From Azadirachta indica (lineage: Eukaryota; Streptophyta; Magnoliopsida; Sapindales; Meliaceae), in NCBI GenBank assembly GCA_022749755.1, contig CM040448.1, forward strand, positions 14,862,169-14,926,168: 64,000 nucleotides of DNA, written 5' to 3'. The notes under the pieces are model-generated. The model was not told the origin of the DNA and made no database searches. It worked only from the letters and a program-made list of their open reading frames with translations. This document shows positions 36,901-49,295 of this stretch, piece after piece. The first letter of the stretch is position 1; each line of letters starts with the position of its first letter. The translations under genes were made by a program, and so were the position numbers.

Positions 36901-37664
36901 TATTGGGATATACTAATACAAACTAATTGCGAAAGTACAATAATTATTTTATCCCCTCTTGCGTGAAACTAATAGGAAACAAACAAATAGAGCAATAATC
37001 TTTGAGTACAAAATCAATTCTTGGACAGCAACCACATTATCAACAAAACAACTATAACACAATCAATTTTAACATGGAAAACCTCTCCAATGTGAGGAGT
37101 AAAAACCATGAGACCGTAGTTCACCCAAAAACTCCACTATAATCAAATAATAGGAATACACAATTTCTCTCTAAGTAGAACTAGAGGTACATATTCACAA
37201 CATTATCAAGATCACACAGTATTAGCAAAGAATCAAATTTTACAAAAAAATTAGAAAGAGTTCAAGAAAAACATCATCAAAATGGTAGCCTAATTTTCAA
37301 CTACAAATTTGGAGAAAGGGAGCTCCAAATCTGATCTCCACCGTTCAGAATTTAGTCCTCTGGTTAGGAAGCTGCTGGTAAAATTTCAACTTAATCGGAC
37401 CACAAATCGACCTTCAATCAGCCACTTGATCAAAATTATTTCGAGTTTACTATTCTGCCTCTCTCTCGTAAACAATATCTGCTCTCTCTAAAAATGATGA
37501 ACAGTGAACGTTTCCTTTTCTTAACACACACATATATATTGCAGCAAATTAAACATGAAACTCTACTTGAGAAAAGATTAAAAAGTCTTTGAACTAATTG
37601 GGTTTAATTATTGTTGAAGAGAAAATTTGAGCCATCTTCAAGTAGAAAGAAACCCAATCCAATA
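36901..37664 (-). repeat. Copia-3 5' LTR
   Basis: On the plus strand it starts TATTGGGATA next to the primer-binding site and ends CCCAATCCAATA, giving a short TATTGG/CCAATA inverted terminus. It includes a cacatatatattgc TATA-like segment (about 37527-37540). Its length is about 764 bp. There is no partner LTR in the window. Confidence 0.7.
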
Positions 37665-38244
37665 ATATTTTAATCAATTTACAACTGATGTTGAAACATA
37701 ATTTCAGTTTTCATTTTCGTCATATAATGTTTTCAGAAATGTTAATGTCATTTGTAATATGCTAGGGCTCAGCTTGAAATTCTCTTTAAATTTTCTTTTA
37801 CATGCTAAAGTCATTCATCAACTAGACAGGGAAAAATTATAAAATTAATTATTATACAATTGATGAACGCAAAATTACTTAATTGTTATTTTTTTTTTAA
37901 AAAAAGAGAGGGAGTTCAAAGAAACAAAGGACTAAATCTACCGAAAATGTTTTATTGCTTACCTGAAATAAACTGTATCACAAAAATTAACAAATATATA
38001 AAATTAATAAATTCCCAAATTGAAAATTTTGCTATATAAAACTGTAGAGGGAGAGCAGACAAGAGTATTATCCCAATTTTACAGAGTTTTGCATTAGCAA
38101 TGCATTTTTTATGAATAATATTAGTGCATCTTTAATTTCTTTATTTGAGAAAATAATAAAAAAATTTCTATGGTCCAAAATTGCAATGGTGATGTTGATT
38201 TGAGACGAAGTTTAAATGAAAACAAGTAATAATATTCCATGTCC
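37665..38244. other. Non-coding spacer
   Basis: AT-rich DNA between copia-3 and the tandem repeats upstream of the receptor kinase. No gene is seen. Confidence 0.45.
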
Positions 38245-38645
38245 AAAAGTCAAGTAATTATCTCCCAACGTAGGGGCTGGGGAATAATGTTTTTGGGTCA
38301 TCCTCAATCATCGACTTTGATCGCACGTGCTTCTTCTCTTCGAATATCTGAGAGAATTTAATACAGATTTTAATTCTAAAAGTCAAGTAATTATCTCCCA
38401 ACGTAGGGGCTGGGGGAATAATGTTTTTGGGTCATCCTCAATCATCAACTTTGATTGCATGTGCTTCTGCTCTTCGAATAGCTGAGAGAATTTAATACAT
38501 ATGTAAATTCTAAAAGTCAAGTAATGATCTCCCAACGTAGGGGCTGGGGGAATAATGTTTTTGGGTCATCCTCAATCATCTACTTTGACTGCATGTGCTT
38601 CTTCTCTCCGAATATCTGACACAGTTTAATACATATTTTAATGTT
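38245..38645 (+). repeat. Three tandem units of about 133 bp upstream of the receptor kinase
   Basis: Units start at 38245, 38378 and 38512, each beginning aaaagtcaagtaatgatctc or a variant and containing caacgtaggggctggggg, ttttgggtcatcctcaatca and tcttcgaatatctgag. Unit 1 contains the G-box palindrome CACGTG (in gcacgtgct), which the other two carry as gcatgtgct. They lie 0.6-1.0 kb upstream of the receptor-kinase start and may be part of its upstream region. Confidence 0.92.
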
Positions 38646-39077
38646 TTATTAAAATCGAGTTTCGTTCTCTGCAGCTGTAATTTGTTGACGAATTGCCTTT
38701 CCTAACACTGAAAAAAGAAAATTTTGCTACAACCAAATCACGTGAAACATGAAAATATATAAATTAATTTGACATATGTGAAACCTTTTTCACCATTTTG
38801 TTTTAGAGTTTTTTTTTTTTTTTTTTTTGGGGGGGGGGTTTGGCTTTGTAATCTGCTAATTTAAGCCTCTGTATTATAAATAAATACAGACTTTGAATTA
38901 ATTAATTAATTAATTAAATTTAAATAATGGAATATGAGCTTGATTAAACTCGTTATAAACATGCTGAGTAACGTTTGATATGTCCCAACTTAGGGGGTTG
39001 ATCAGGTGAGTAACGTTTTTAAGTGATTTTCATATCATTGACGCAAAAAGGGGCGAAGACTTGAACCCAGTGTGCTA

Positions 39078-39114
<37 letters not shown>

Positions 39115-39247
39115 GTCAGCAACGAAATTTACAAGCGCTGCGAATATTTGTGAGAATTTAAAAGTACATTTTAATAATCACATTCACCCATATATATGGT
39201 TTTATTAAAGTAGTGCTCTCGCATTCTTTAGAAAACAAAAATCAGAA

Positions 39248-42200
39248 ATGATGAACTCCAATAGTGAATATTCAAGATTGGCGATGATATCTGCTATTTC
39301 TCTTTTTTTTTTTATGTGGGGTTTGTACCGGTACTCATCACACGCTCGAATTAGAACGGGAGGCTTTAATTAAAAGTGGTTGGTGGGATAGCAACAGTAC
39401 TACTAGTATGATCACCAGCAACAACTCTTCCAATCATTGCAATTGGACTGGTATCACTTGCAACGCAGTAGGAAGCATCACCGACATAAACTTATTTGGT
39501 TGCGGAGTAACTGGGGAGCTTGGCCATCTCAACTTCTCTTGCTTTCCGAACCTAGCATCTCTTGATCTTTCCTCAAATAATTTGTTTGGAAGCATCCCAT
39601 CACAAATCAGTGTTCTTTCAAAACTCAAATCCCTTATTCTAGATGAGAATAATCTTGCAGGTGAATTATTACTAGTTTCATATGAAAATATTTAAGGGAT
39701 ATGTATTAACATTCTTTCTTTAATTATAGGTGCTATCCCTACAAAAATTGGGAGCTTAAAAAACCTAGAATATTTTTCTTTTTCTGACAGTAATTTCTCT
39801 GGAACTATTCCATCGTTAATTGGTGCTCTTTCAAAATTCAAATACCTTTATTTGACTAAAAATTTTGAAAACTCTCTTGCAAGCAAGTTACTAATTTTGC
39901 ATAAAAATATTATCCACAACATATATATATATATATATATTAACATTCTTTCTTTAATTATAAGCATTATCCCTGTAGAAATTGGAAACTTGAAAAATCT
40001 TAAATATTTTTCTTTTCCTTACAATAACTGGACTGGAATTATTTCATCACAAATTAGTGCTCTTTCAAAACTCAAATACCTTGTTTTGACTAACAACTCT
40101 CTTACGGGTGAGTTAATAATTTTGAAAACTCTCTTACAAGTAACTAACTTTGCATAAAAATTAATATTAACCAAAGGATATATATCCACATGTTTCCTTA
40201 AATCATAAATTGCATGTGTTGCAAGTGCTATCCGTATAGAAGTTTGGAGCTTGACAAATCTTGTATATCTCATTTTGGATGATAATAATCTCTGAGGACG
40301 CATTCCTTTACAAATTGGTGCTCTTTGGAAACTCGAATTTCTTAGTCTGCATAAGAATAATCTAACAGGTGAGTTATTAATTTTGCATAAAAGTTAATAT
40401 TAACCGAAGGATATATATTCACATGTTTCCTTAAATCATAAATTGAAGGTGCTATTTCTATAGATCTTTGGAACTTGACAAATCTTGTATATCTCATTTT
40501 TGGATGACAATAATCTGTCAGGCAGCATTCCATTACAAATTGGCACTCTTTCGAAACTCGAATATCTTATTTTGAGTGAGAATAATCTTACAAGTGACTT
40601 ACTAATTTTGAAAACTCTCTTACAAGTAACTAATTTTGCATAAAAATTAATTAATATTAACCAAAGGATATATATATTCACATGTTTCCTTAAATCATAA
40701 ATTGCATGTGTTGCAAGTGCTATCCGTATAAAAGTTTGGAGCTTGACAAATCTTGTATATCTCATTTTGGATGATAATAATCTCTCAGGACGCATTCCTT
40801 TACAAATTGGTGCTCTTTGGAAACTCGAATTTCTTAGTCTGCATAAGAATAATCTAACAGGTGAGTTATTAATTTTGCATAAAAGTTAATATTAACCAAA
40901 GGATACATATTCACATGTTTCCTTAAATCATAAATTGAAGGTGCTATTTCTATAGATATTTGGAACTTGACAAATCTTGTATATCTCATTTTTGGATGAC
41001 AATAATCTGTCAGGCAGCATTCCATTACAAATTGGCACTCTTTCGAAACTCGAATATCTTATTTTGAGTGAGAATAATCTTACAAGTGACTTACTAATTT
41101 TGAAAACTCTCTTACAAGTAACTAATTTTGCATAAAAATTAATTAATATTAACCAAAGGATATATATATTCACATGTTTCCTTAAATCATAAATTGCATG
41201 TGTTGCAAGTGCTATCCGTATAAAAGTTTGGAGCTTGACAAATCTTGTATATCTCATTTTGGATGATAATAATCTCTCAGGACGCATTCCTTTACAAACT
41301 GGTGCTCTTTGGAAACTCGAATTTCTTAGTCTGCATAAGAATAATCTAACAGGTGAGTTATTAATTTTGCATAAAAGTTAATATTAACCAAAGGATACAT
41401 ATTCACATGTTTCCTTAAATCATAAATTGAAGGTGCTATTTCTATAGATATTGGGAACTTGACAAATCTTGTATATCTCATTTTTGGATGACAATAATCT
41501 CTCAGACAGCATTCCATTACAAATTAGTGTTTTTTTAAAACTCAAATATCTTTATATCTATAATAACTCTCTTACATTTGAGTTATAAATTTCACGTGCT
41601 TCCTTAATTAAATTATACATTATATGTGCAATTCAATCACATCACATGTGAGTTACAAATTAAGATATATTTTGAAGATAGTTATTAATTATCTTAGTTG
41701 ACCTAATGGGCATGATTCAATCATAGGTACAATTCCACTTGAAATTGGGAAGCTGAAGAATCTAGTCTCTCTGTATCTGGGAAATAACAAACTAGCAGGA
41801 CATATTCCTTCAACTCTTGGTCATTTAAGAAATTTGACCTATTTGGACCTCTCTTGTAACCAACTCAACGGCTCAATTCCACTAGAAATAGGAAGCAAAA
41901 CCAGTACCCGTTCTCTAATTCTTTCCTCAAATCTACTTTCTGGTCAGATACCAATTAAAATTGGACAACTCTTCAACCTTGATGTTCTAGATGTCTCTAA
42001 TAACAGACTTACTGGTCCCATTCCATTAGAGATTGGCAGCCTTAGAAAGCTATCTCTTCTTAATTTGAGCTATAACTTTATTGGCGGAACGATTCCTGTC
42101 CTACTTGCGGACATGCCATCAATAGAATATGTTTATCTTAGCCACAATAACATTTCTGGCACCATCCCTAAATCTCTTGTAAATATACCTTACTTTGACT

Positions 42201-43590
42201 TGTCATACAATATGTTGGAGGGTGAAATCCCCCTGGATCTTGAATATACTCGCCAACCAGACCAATTTCTAGGCAACAAAGGTCTATGCAGTACTCACCT
42301 TAGCGGATTTCCTTCTTGTTCTATACAATATCCTCAAGCAACGGCTGCTTCTCCACCTACACCACCTCCTGCAATCCATGCCTTGAAAAAGAAGTCGAGA
42401 AAAATTATAACAATTCTCTTCATCACAATTTGTCTTCCTGCCACGGTATTTGTCATCTTAATTTTTCGATTCTTTCTACTCAAGCATAAGAATAAAGAAG
42501 ATAAACCCAACGTATCATCAATTAGTAAGAGTGGAGACTTGTTCTCAATATGGAATTACAATGGTAGGATTGTATTTGAAGATATAATTACGGCGACAGG
42601 GGACTTTGATATCAAATATTGCATTGGAACCGGAGGGTATGGCAGCGTTTACAAGGCACACCTATCCGATGGCAAAGTAATTGCTCTGAAAAAGCTTCAT
42701 CGTTCCGAAATAGAGGAATCGACTTTCGTTAATAGTTTTTATAATGAAATTCATGTATTATCCAACATAGTACATCGAAATATTGTGAAGCTTTATGGTT
42801 TTTGTTTGCACAAAAGATGCATGTTTCTCATTTATGAGTACATGGAGAGAGGAAGCTTGTTTTGTGCTCTACGCGATGATGATGAAGCTGTTGAGTTGGA
42901 TTGGAGAAAAAGAGTTAACATTGTCAAGAATATGGCACATGCTTTGTCCTACCTGCATCATGACTGCATACCTTCAATTGTTCACCGAGACATTTCGAGC
43001 AACAACATTCTACTTAACTCAGAATTTGAGGCATTTGTTGCTGATTTTGGCACGGCTAGGCTACTACATTTGGATTCATCTAATAGAACTATAATTGCAG
43101 GCACTTATGGATACATTGCTCCAGGTAATAAAACTTCTCTTTCTTATGCCATTCTGTTTGTTGTCAATAACACATACTATCAAGTGTCATATCTTTGGTA
43201 TATTTATCATTTTCTCTTCTTGTAGAACTTGCATATACCATGGTTGTGACAGAGAAATGTGATGTTTATAGCTTTGGTGTGGTGGCACTAGAAGTATTAA
43301 TGGGAAGACATCCAGGAGATCTTCTTTCATCAATATCCTCATCAGTATTTGATCAAAGGATAAGGTTAATTGATGTTTTAGACCAACGCCTCTCACCTCC
43401 AACTAATCAAAAGGTGGTTGAAGATATTGTTCTTGTTGCGACAACAGCATTTTCATGCTTGCAACCCAACCCCAAGTCCCGACCTACAATGCAACGAGTG
43501 TCACAAAAATTTCTCACTCAGAAGACAACTCCATTGGTGAAACCCATTCGAGAAATTTCCATCTCAGAACTTAGAAACAGAGAATTGTGA
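39248..43590 (+). CDS. LRR receptor-like kinase gene with amplified, partly broken LRR exons
   Basis: A plasma-membrane receptor kinase of the MIK2-like LRR type. Exon 1 (39248-39660) has a hydrophobic leader ([12 protein letters not shown]), an LRRNT with [10 protein letters not shown] and the first LRRs. The leader and LRRNT are in different frames across a poly-T tract near 39301-39313. It ends NNLAG with donor CAG/GTGAAT. LRR exons of about 144 bp (two LRRs each) follow at about 39730, 39965, 40226, 40449, 40718, 40941, 41210 and 41433. They are separated by short introns with gtgag or gtga-type donors, and several contain a stop or a 1-nt shift. Exon 41727-43124 and exon 43226-43590 are open and encode the last LRRs, TM and kinase. 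As written, the locus cannot give one unbroken protein unless damaged exons are skipped. It may be a recent pseudogene or an actively remodelled gene. Confidence 0.8.
39730..40107 (+). other. Diverged LRR exon modules 2 and 3
   Basis: Two module exons upstream of the amplified block. Module 2 (from 39730, after acceptor attatag) encodes [19 protein letters not shown] and [18 protein letters not shown]; its end has an extra aattttgaaa segment and an unclear donor. Module 3 (39965-40107) encodes [20 protein letters not shown] and [19 protein letters not shown] and ends with donor GGTGAG. They show the ancestral one-exon, two-LRR arrangement. Confidence 0.7.
40219..41577 (+). repeat. 492-bp tandem repeat comprising two LRR exons and two introns
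   Basis: Units begin at 40219, 40711 and 41203, exactly 492 bp apart; the third is partial. Each unit holds an exon encoding [20 protein letters not shown] and [16 protein letters not shown], an intron, a second exon from the motif gtgctatttctatagat, and a second intron ending ttgcaag. Units 2 and 3 look nearly identical, including introns, while unit 1 differs more (for instance ctctgagg, a stop, against ctctcagg). All units carry an extra T in tcatttttgg of the second exon, which shifts its frame. Confidence 0.95.
41727..43590 (+). CDS. Intact kinase-encoding exons of the LRR receptor kinase
   Basis: After acceptor tcatag (41726), one open frame gives several LRRs (for example [20 protein letters not shown]), a Cys-containing end ([16 protein letters not shown]), a TM segment ([19 protein letters not shown]) and a Ser/Thr kinase. 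Kinase motifs are the glycine loop [10 protein letters not shown] (about 42624-42655), ALKKL with the ATP-binding Lys, HRDISSNN (about 42983-43005; an RD-type loop) and DFGTAR (about 43042). The APE Glu codon is split by the intron 43125-43225 (CCAG/GTAATA ... TTGTAG/AACTT). Exon 43226-43590 encodes [20 protein letters not shown] and ends ISELRNREL. All catalytic residues I checked are present. No internal stop is seen here. Confidence 0.9.
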
Positions 43591-46500
43591 TTGTAGATCA
43601 TGAGCCTGTTTTGTTTATAGCACTCACGTTACTGAGGAGCTTCCTTTTCTTTTTTTTTTTTTGGCTTATGTAATCCTTAATATTTTCTTGAATCAAAATA
43701 AATTGAGAGTAGCTCATTAATTACAAGCTTCTGATGTTTTCTTTTTATGTATACTGAATGTGCTAGAAAATAAAATCAGAATTCGGAATTGATTTATAAA
43801 ATTTAAAAGATGAGTAGAGCTGTACTATTGCACTTTATTGTGCAAATAGGTATTTTTGGAAAGATCAATCCAAGAACAAGAAGAAAACAAATTGATCTTT
43901 ATGTCGGATAAGATAGTTATAATATATCTGGCTTCATTTATAGCCTGCCATCCGATTCTTATGCCCTGCAAGGAAATGCAAATTCTGGGAAGATGCAATG
44001 ATACAAGAATTGGAATAAAACTTACATTCTCAAAATTCAATCAATCTCCACATTGCAAATCATAAATTCTCCAAAATATAACTCCAAACTTTAAAATATG
44101 TATAATCAACATAAATCCAATCCCAAAAATCTCTTTAAAGAAAGTATTCTTTGCAAATTTAGGCAAGAATAGCTAACAAAATTCAAACCTCTTTACTTAC
44201 AATTCCAAATAAATATAGAGTAGTGAGAACAATACTAATTTATCTACAAAGGCACATCGCAATGCTAACTTCCAAAGTGAATCTAACATCCAACTACCCT
44301 AAGCACAAACTTAATCTGTAAAATATCAACTAACGAGGGGTGAGCCGCCTACTCGATAAATAAGTTTATGTATAAATTTTAATAATTAAAAATCATTTAA
44401 GCTACAAAACAATTATCTTTGAGAACTATTTAAAAGTAAACATTTATATATGAAATTATTACTCAAAGAAAAGCATTTGATAATATATAAGCATGATCTC
44501 AACTTTTAATAAAACTAAAAATACAATTCTTTATAAAAGCATTTAACCAAATATTTAACAAAATTATTTAACTGATATCTCGTAGTATCACTAGTATTTT
44601 AATGTCTGATTTATCATATTACAGTATAATAATATTTTAAAAATTCGATCATTAACAGTCATTAAGTGCACAATAGTTATCTAGCTAACTAGTCGATAAT
44701 AGTAACAAAAATAATTATGACGAATAATGAGTCAAAGTACAATTTACAAAATCTGGCATTTCATGTAAGGTAGCATAGATAACGTTGTTTTTTATATACA
44801 TTTCATACAAAATATTCAATAATTTGATAAACAATTTCTTAAAAATAAACATTTATCATCAAAATTATTTCTCATTTTGTTAGAAACCCTCTCATGCTTA
44901 TAATAGTTTTTAAAAACTAATAGAAAACATGTCATGCATAAATCTACTTATCTGGATCGAAGCAAAACTTTCACGATACCTCTAAGCATTCAAAGCTTTC
45001 AATCACCCTATTTATAACAATGTATTATTTTATTAAAATTATATTAATTCATTAATTTTAAACTGTGAACAACTTATTCTAAATCCTACTTTCTATATAC
45101 AATTCTTTTAACTATGTATGAAAAACTTTTATTACATTTTAAAATCCTTTGAATTGTTATAGTATAATCCTTGTTCTTAGAACTTTCTACACCTTAAATA
45201 ATAAAAGTTTTAGCATTTACTCAAGTCTAAAACTATTCATTATAAAGCCTCAAACTTTCATCTTTATAATCTATCTTTTTTGTTTCTTACCGAACAATCT
45301 CAATTCAATAATTTTGAACTCTTAATCTATTGATTGGATCAAGCTAAATTTTTACATAATTGTTGAGGACACGTACAAATACCTTGTATAAAAGTTTCGT
45401 AATATTTGGACAACAAAATCAACTTCAAAATATTTTCTTTTCGAGTAAAGGTAAATTGTCCTAAAATTTTCAAATTTGAGGTTCGTTGATTTAAAAATTC
45501 ATAACAATTTTTGTAAGCATATAAAAATCATAAAACTTTGCAGAATATAAATAGAAATACATTTAAGCAATATACCAATTTTTAGAATATTTTAAAATCA
45601 TTTGATTGGTCACATAAACATATATTTTCGGACCTACAACAAAAATTACTATTTTTTTAGAATAGTATGGTAATGTTTGAAAACTTATTGAAAATTAGTT
45701 TCTTAACTAATTGCAACAAAATAAATTCATTATTGAATGTAGTAATGAATTTAGTTGAATATCATGAAAAGATAGTTAATAAAACATACCAAAAAATCCA
45801 TGTTTTAATTATTAATAGATAGATTATTCAGACAACTTCGTAAAATTTAATCCTAATAACCATCAATTAATATCATTAAATCGATAATCCAATCAATCAA
45901 ACATGTGATATATAATTAAAAGCTTCTAAAATCATAAAAGAGACATAATCTAATATCCAAAAAAACTTACCTAGAAAATATTAGAATAGAGAATGGATTA
46001 AAACAATCTTTTTTCTTCTTTTCGATTTCCTCTTTTTTCCTTTTTCTTCTCTTTGATTTTCTCTTTTTTCCTCTTCCCTTTACTTTGCGCTCTCTCTCTT
46101 TTTAATTCATTGGCATAATAAGAACTCTGTTATAAACTCACTTAACCTAAACTTTATCATATATAAAATTACTCAACTTCTTTAATTTTTTCTTTTACAC
46201 TTTTAACTCACAATAAAATTCTCATTATCAAATAATTCCATTCTTTTAAAAAATAAGTGTGTTCATCCATAATATATAAGCTCCACCAAAAATAAATATG
46301 CTTATCTTATAAACTTTTGGTCATTGTATTATCACATAATACAGTGAGAATTCGGGCATTGCAAGTGGCACTAGTAAGTACCAATAAGAAATCATTCAGG
46401 AGAACTTATAATATATGCTCCTCGATATCACTATCTTCTAATAAAATGATAATGCTAAATTGATGTGTTAGATTCACTAAAATATTTCATTTATTTGTAT

Positions 46501-46790
46501 GCCGTGAGGGAGCACCCTTATGTGAAAATCTCGTAATTTTTTTAAAATTTTTTATTATAATATTTATATTTTAAACTCATATTTTTTATTTATATACAAT
46601 TTAATCTTTATATTTTATAAAATTTTTTATTTACTCCGTAATTTATTAATTATTTTTAAAATATTAGTCACAAAATTTTATCGTTTAAATATTTTAGTCC
46701 TTCAATTATTTTTTTTTTTACTCCAACCAGTTTGCATGACATATAAACCGATATATATAACTCTCTCTTTTTCTAATTAACTCAAAAAAC
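43591..46790. other. AT-rich intergenic DNA, possible decayed LTR
   Basis: No gene is recognised in about 3.2 kb. A long polypyrimidine tract (about 46010-46106, rich in cttttttcc and ctctctctc) is followed by sequence that, on the minus strand, could be an LTR-like leader. The regular AT-rich, low-complexity nature over 44.3-46.4 kb would suit an old solo LTR of a Gypsy element, but I cannot find paired ends. Confidence 0.35.
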
Positions 46791-46879
46791 TCAAATTTTA
46801 ATTAATTCACAACTGAGGTGAACATGGGAAAAACATCACTCAGCTCTCATGTAAACTTCGAACAGGAGCATTTCTTATT

Positions 46880-47660
46880 CCCATCACCAAATACAGAAAC
46901 AAACTCACCGTGATTCTCATTCCAACGTAAACTTATTTCCATTGCATTTAAATCTAGCTTCAGTAGCTTTCACTTAATGCGACACCGTTTTAGGTTTTAC
47001 TTTCTACATTCATCTTATCATCAGAAACTGTTTTTCTTATCATTACTTTCAATATAATCACTCTCTTCCCCATTCGACTTCGAGGTGGATTGTACCAAAC
47101 ACAAAAACCCAGAGCAGAATCGTCTGCACTCCCACTGCATTCACTCTCTTTGAAATTTGAACTTGACCCCGATTACGACTGGTGTAGGCTAAGAAGAACC
47201 GGGTACTGGTTAACAGCAAAAACGCACATAACAGGGACAATAGGCCCGGCCCATTTGAGTGCAAGGCCAGGTTTGCTGAAACTAGCATCCATTGATTACT
47301 CTGATCAGTCCAAACACCAGGAAATTCTATCATTAACACTAATTATGTATAATTTTAAAATCAATAATTAAAATACCTTTTCAACACTTTTATAAATATT
47401 AACTAAATATAATTTTCGGTAACAATTAACAGTACCACCCCGTGCCTTTCACGTGCACTTGAAATAAAACCGACCTAGCAAAATGGAATTTCAAAATCTG
47501 GGAACTTACTACGATTTACAACGGCTATAATAGTACTGTCTTTGGTGCCTAAATGTTAACGGCAATTAACGGCTATATCTGGTACCTGCGCGCCTAAATA
47601 ACACTTAATCGCAGTAGCTACTTCGCAAGTAATTCAGGGTTTTTCTAATCCAGTAGATTC
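46880..47660 (+). repeat. NAC-C upstream region, duplicated at 53660-54160
   Basis: Segments shared in order with 53660-54160 include acagaaacaaactcacc, atttaaatctagcttcagta, ccagagcagaatcgtctgca (against accagaatcatctgca), attttcggtaacaatta and actgtctttggtgcctaaat. The region precedes the NAC-C start by 130 bp, so it probably contains its promoter and 5' UTR. Confidence 0.7.
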
Positions 47661-47789
47661 TGGTGTTCCCGACTTCTCTTGTTCTTATTCATTCTTCAAT
47701 TTACCCATTAAAATTCACCTTTCCAATCCTTTGTGAGCTAGCTCTCTGATTTGTCCAAGGTTTTCCTTTCCTGGGAAATTTGAGCCACG

Positions 47790-48775
47790 ATGCCTAAAAT
47801 CGGGTACAGATTTCGTCCAACCGAATAAGAACTGATGGATTACTTCCTCTACAATAAGATTACCTAAAAACCCAGTTCTCAATGATGATGATTCAGTGAG
47901 AATGTGTGATCTTTATGGGGATCAAGAACCGTGGGATATTTGGAACTCTTATGGAGGAAACGATTTGCTGAAAAATGAAAAACTTTATTTTTTCACCCAT
48001 TTTAAAAAAAATACTCTTTATGGTTCAAGATATAATAGAAAGATCGGTTCTGGTGTACGGCAGGGTGAGGATGAAGCTAAGGAATTTAAGGCTTGTGGTG
48101 GGTCTGAACAGATATTAAGGTTCAAGAAGAGGTTTCGGTGTGAGAATGGTAAAAACTCCGAACAGAACGGTGGGTGGATCATGTACGAATTTACTATAAT
48201 GCACGTTGTTGAGGAGTCAATAATCACATAACGCAAGGGATCACGTTCTTTGTTGCATTAAAAAGAACGAGAAAGGACAATAAAAAGACAATGCCGATTT
48301 GGGTAAGAAGCAGAGGAAGTCGAAACAAATCTGTGACAAGAATAAGTCAGGACAGGGAGCAACAGGGAGGAAGAGAAAGTAGAAACAAGTAGCGACCTCC
48401 AACAAGAACGATGATAAGTGCGTTCCCAAGAAACGCTTAAAGGTTGAACAAATAGCAGTTTTGGTTCAACAAAATGAACCAATTGAGTTACCATTCGCCA
48501 ATAACATTCTGGAAGTTGTAGAATCTGAAAATGAGACACATACAGACAAAATTTCTAGCACATTTGATCTTGAAAACTTGTTCTCTAGTATCAATCCAAG
48601 TGGAGAAGTGGATTGTATAGAGTATCATATTCAGGAGGAGAAGAAGAAGCCTTGCAAGGACTTGAATATCAAGCGGATACAGAGCCAATGCTTGACTTTG
48701 AAGGGTTGTTCTCTAATATCGACCATGACTGACCAGATTTTTACAAGCACTGACTTCGAGTTTTTGGAACAGTGA
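47790..48775 (+). pseudogene. NAC-domain factor-like pseudogene (NAC-C)
   Basis: The ATG at 47790 opens MPKIGYRFRPTE, NAC subdomain A, and hits a TAA where family members have Asp or Glu before EL. The next codons read ELMDYFLYNKIT. After a shift, the frame 47896-48231 reads CDLYGDQEPWDIWNSYGGND, LYFFTHFKK, GSRYNRKIGSG and GGWIMYEF: subdomains B to D. A further shift gives a CCIKKNEKGQ-like subdomain E and then the C-terminal frame 48461-48775, with FDLENLFSSINPSGEVD and ending TSTDFEFLEQ. The C-terminal acidic pattern recalls NAC-A/B (LEDLEKILSDS). At least two frameshifts and two stops make it non-functional. Confidence 0.85.
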
Positions 48776-49295
48776 CCACTGACTATTCTGTCTTTGTTTT
48801 TTGTCTTTTAAATTTGATTTGCTAGTTTTTGTAAAATGTGTAGTTATAATCTTAACTTTTGTACAATTTTGCAAATGAAAATCGGCCTGTTAGAGCTTTT
48901 GCTCTATATGTTTATCTATTATCTGCATTCTATTTATTTAACATGTCAAATAAGTTTGTGTTTTCATAAAAGTCTAATAAACAAATTGAACATATATTTT
49001 TGAATTTACACGAGTCAAAAATTGAAACAAATCCTTGAAAAATAATGTAAGAGAAGGTCTGATCATCTTTATATTATCAATGGAGGATGAACAATAAAAT
49101 AACAACTCTTTTATAGTAGCCAAAGCATTTTCCAAAACACTTCCAATTGGCCAACTTTGTAGGAGCTAAGTTTGATTAGCTCAGCGGTAACTTAAAGACC
49201 TTTCCTTTCTGTTCAAGGTTCTCTTCAGGGCTTTTTCTTCTCTGCGTCTTAACTGCCCATCAATGGTATATCCATTTTGAATCATCAGCTGGCTT
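48776..49295. other. 3' flank of NAC-C, no gene
   Basis: AT-rich DNA with a poly-T and a possible NAC-C 3' UTR. Nothing else is recognised. Confidence 0.4.

Larger units (their letters stand above)
32944..37664 (-). mobile_element. Ty1/copia retrotransposon, 3'-truncated (copia-3)
   Basis: A minus-strand element with a 5' LTR (37664-36901), a primer-binding site (AGTATCAGAGC on the minus strand, near 36896-36886) and a nearly complete gag-pol reading order down to RNase H. The 3' end is missing. Confidence 0.85.

Noticed and set aside
38245..38645. CRISPR-like array
   Set aside because: Three contiguous 133-bp units without spacers in a plant nuclear sequence form a tandem repeat, not a CRISPR array.
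40019..41517. Minus-strand frames of 63-119 codons repeated at 492-bp intervals
   Set aside because: They are antisense shadows of the amplified LRR exons and introns. Their repetition is explained by the DNA repeat, and the plus strand encodes recognisable LRRs.
44330..46370. A solo Gypsy LTR
   Set aside because: The composition is suggestive, but no TG/CA ends, target duplication or internal coding remnant could be located, so I list it only as unresolved.
46985..47371. Overlapping open frames of 93 codons on both strands near 47058-47371
   Set aside because: They lie in the NAC-C upstream region, have no family signature, and the related segment at 53800-54000 does not keep either frame.
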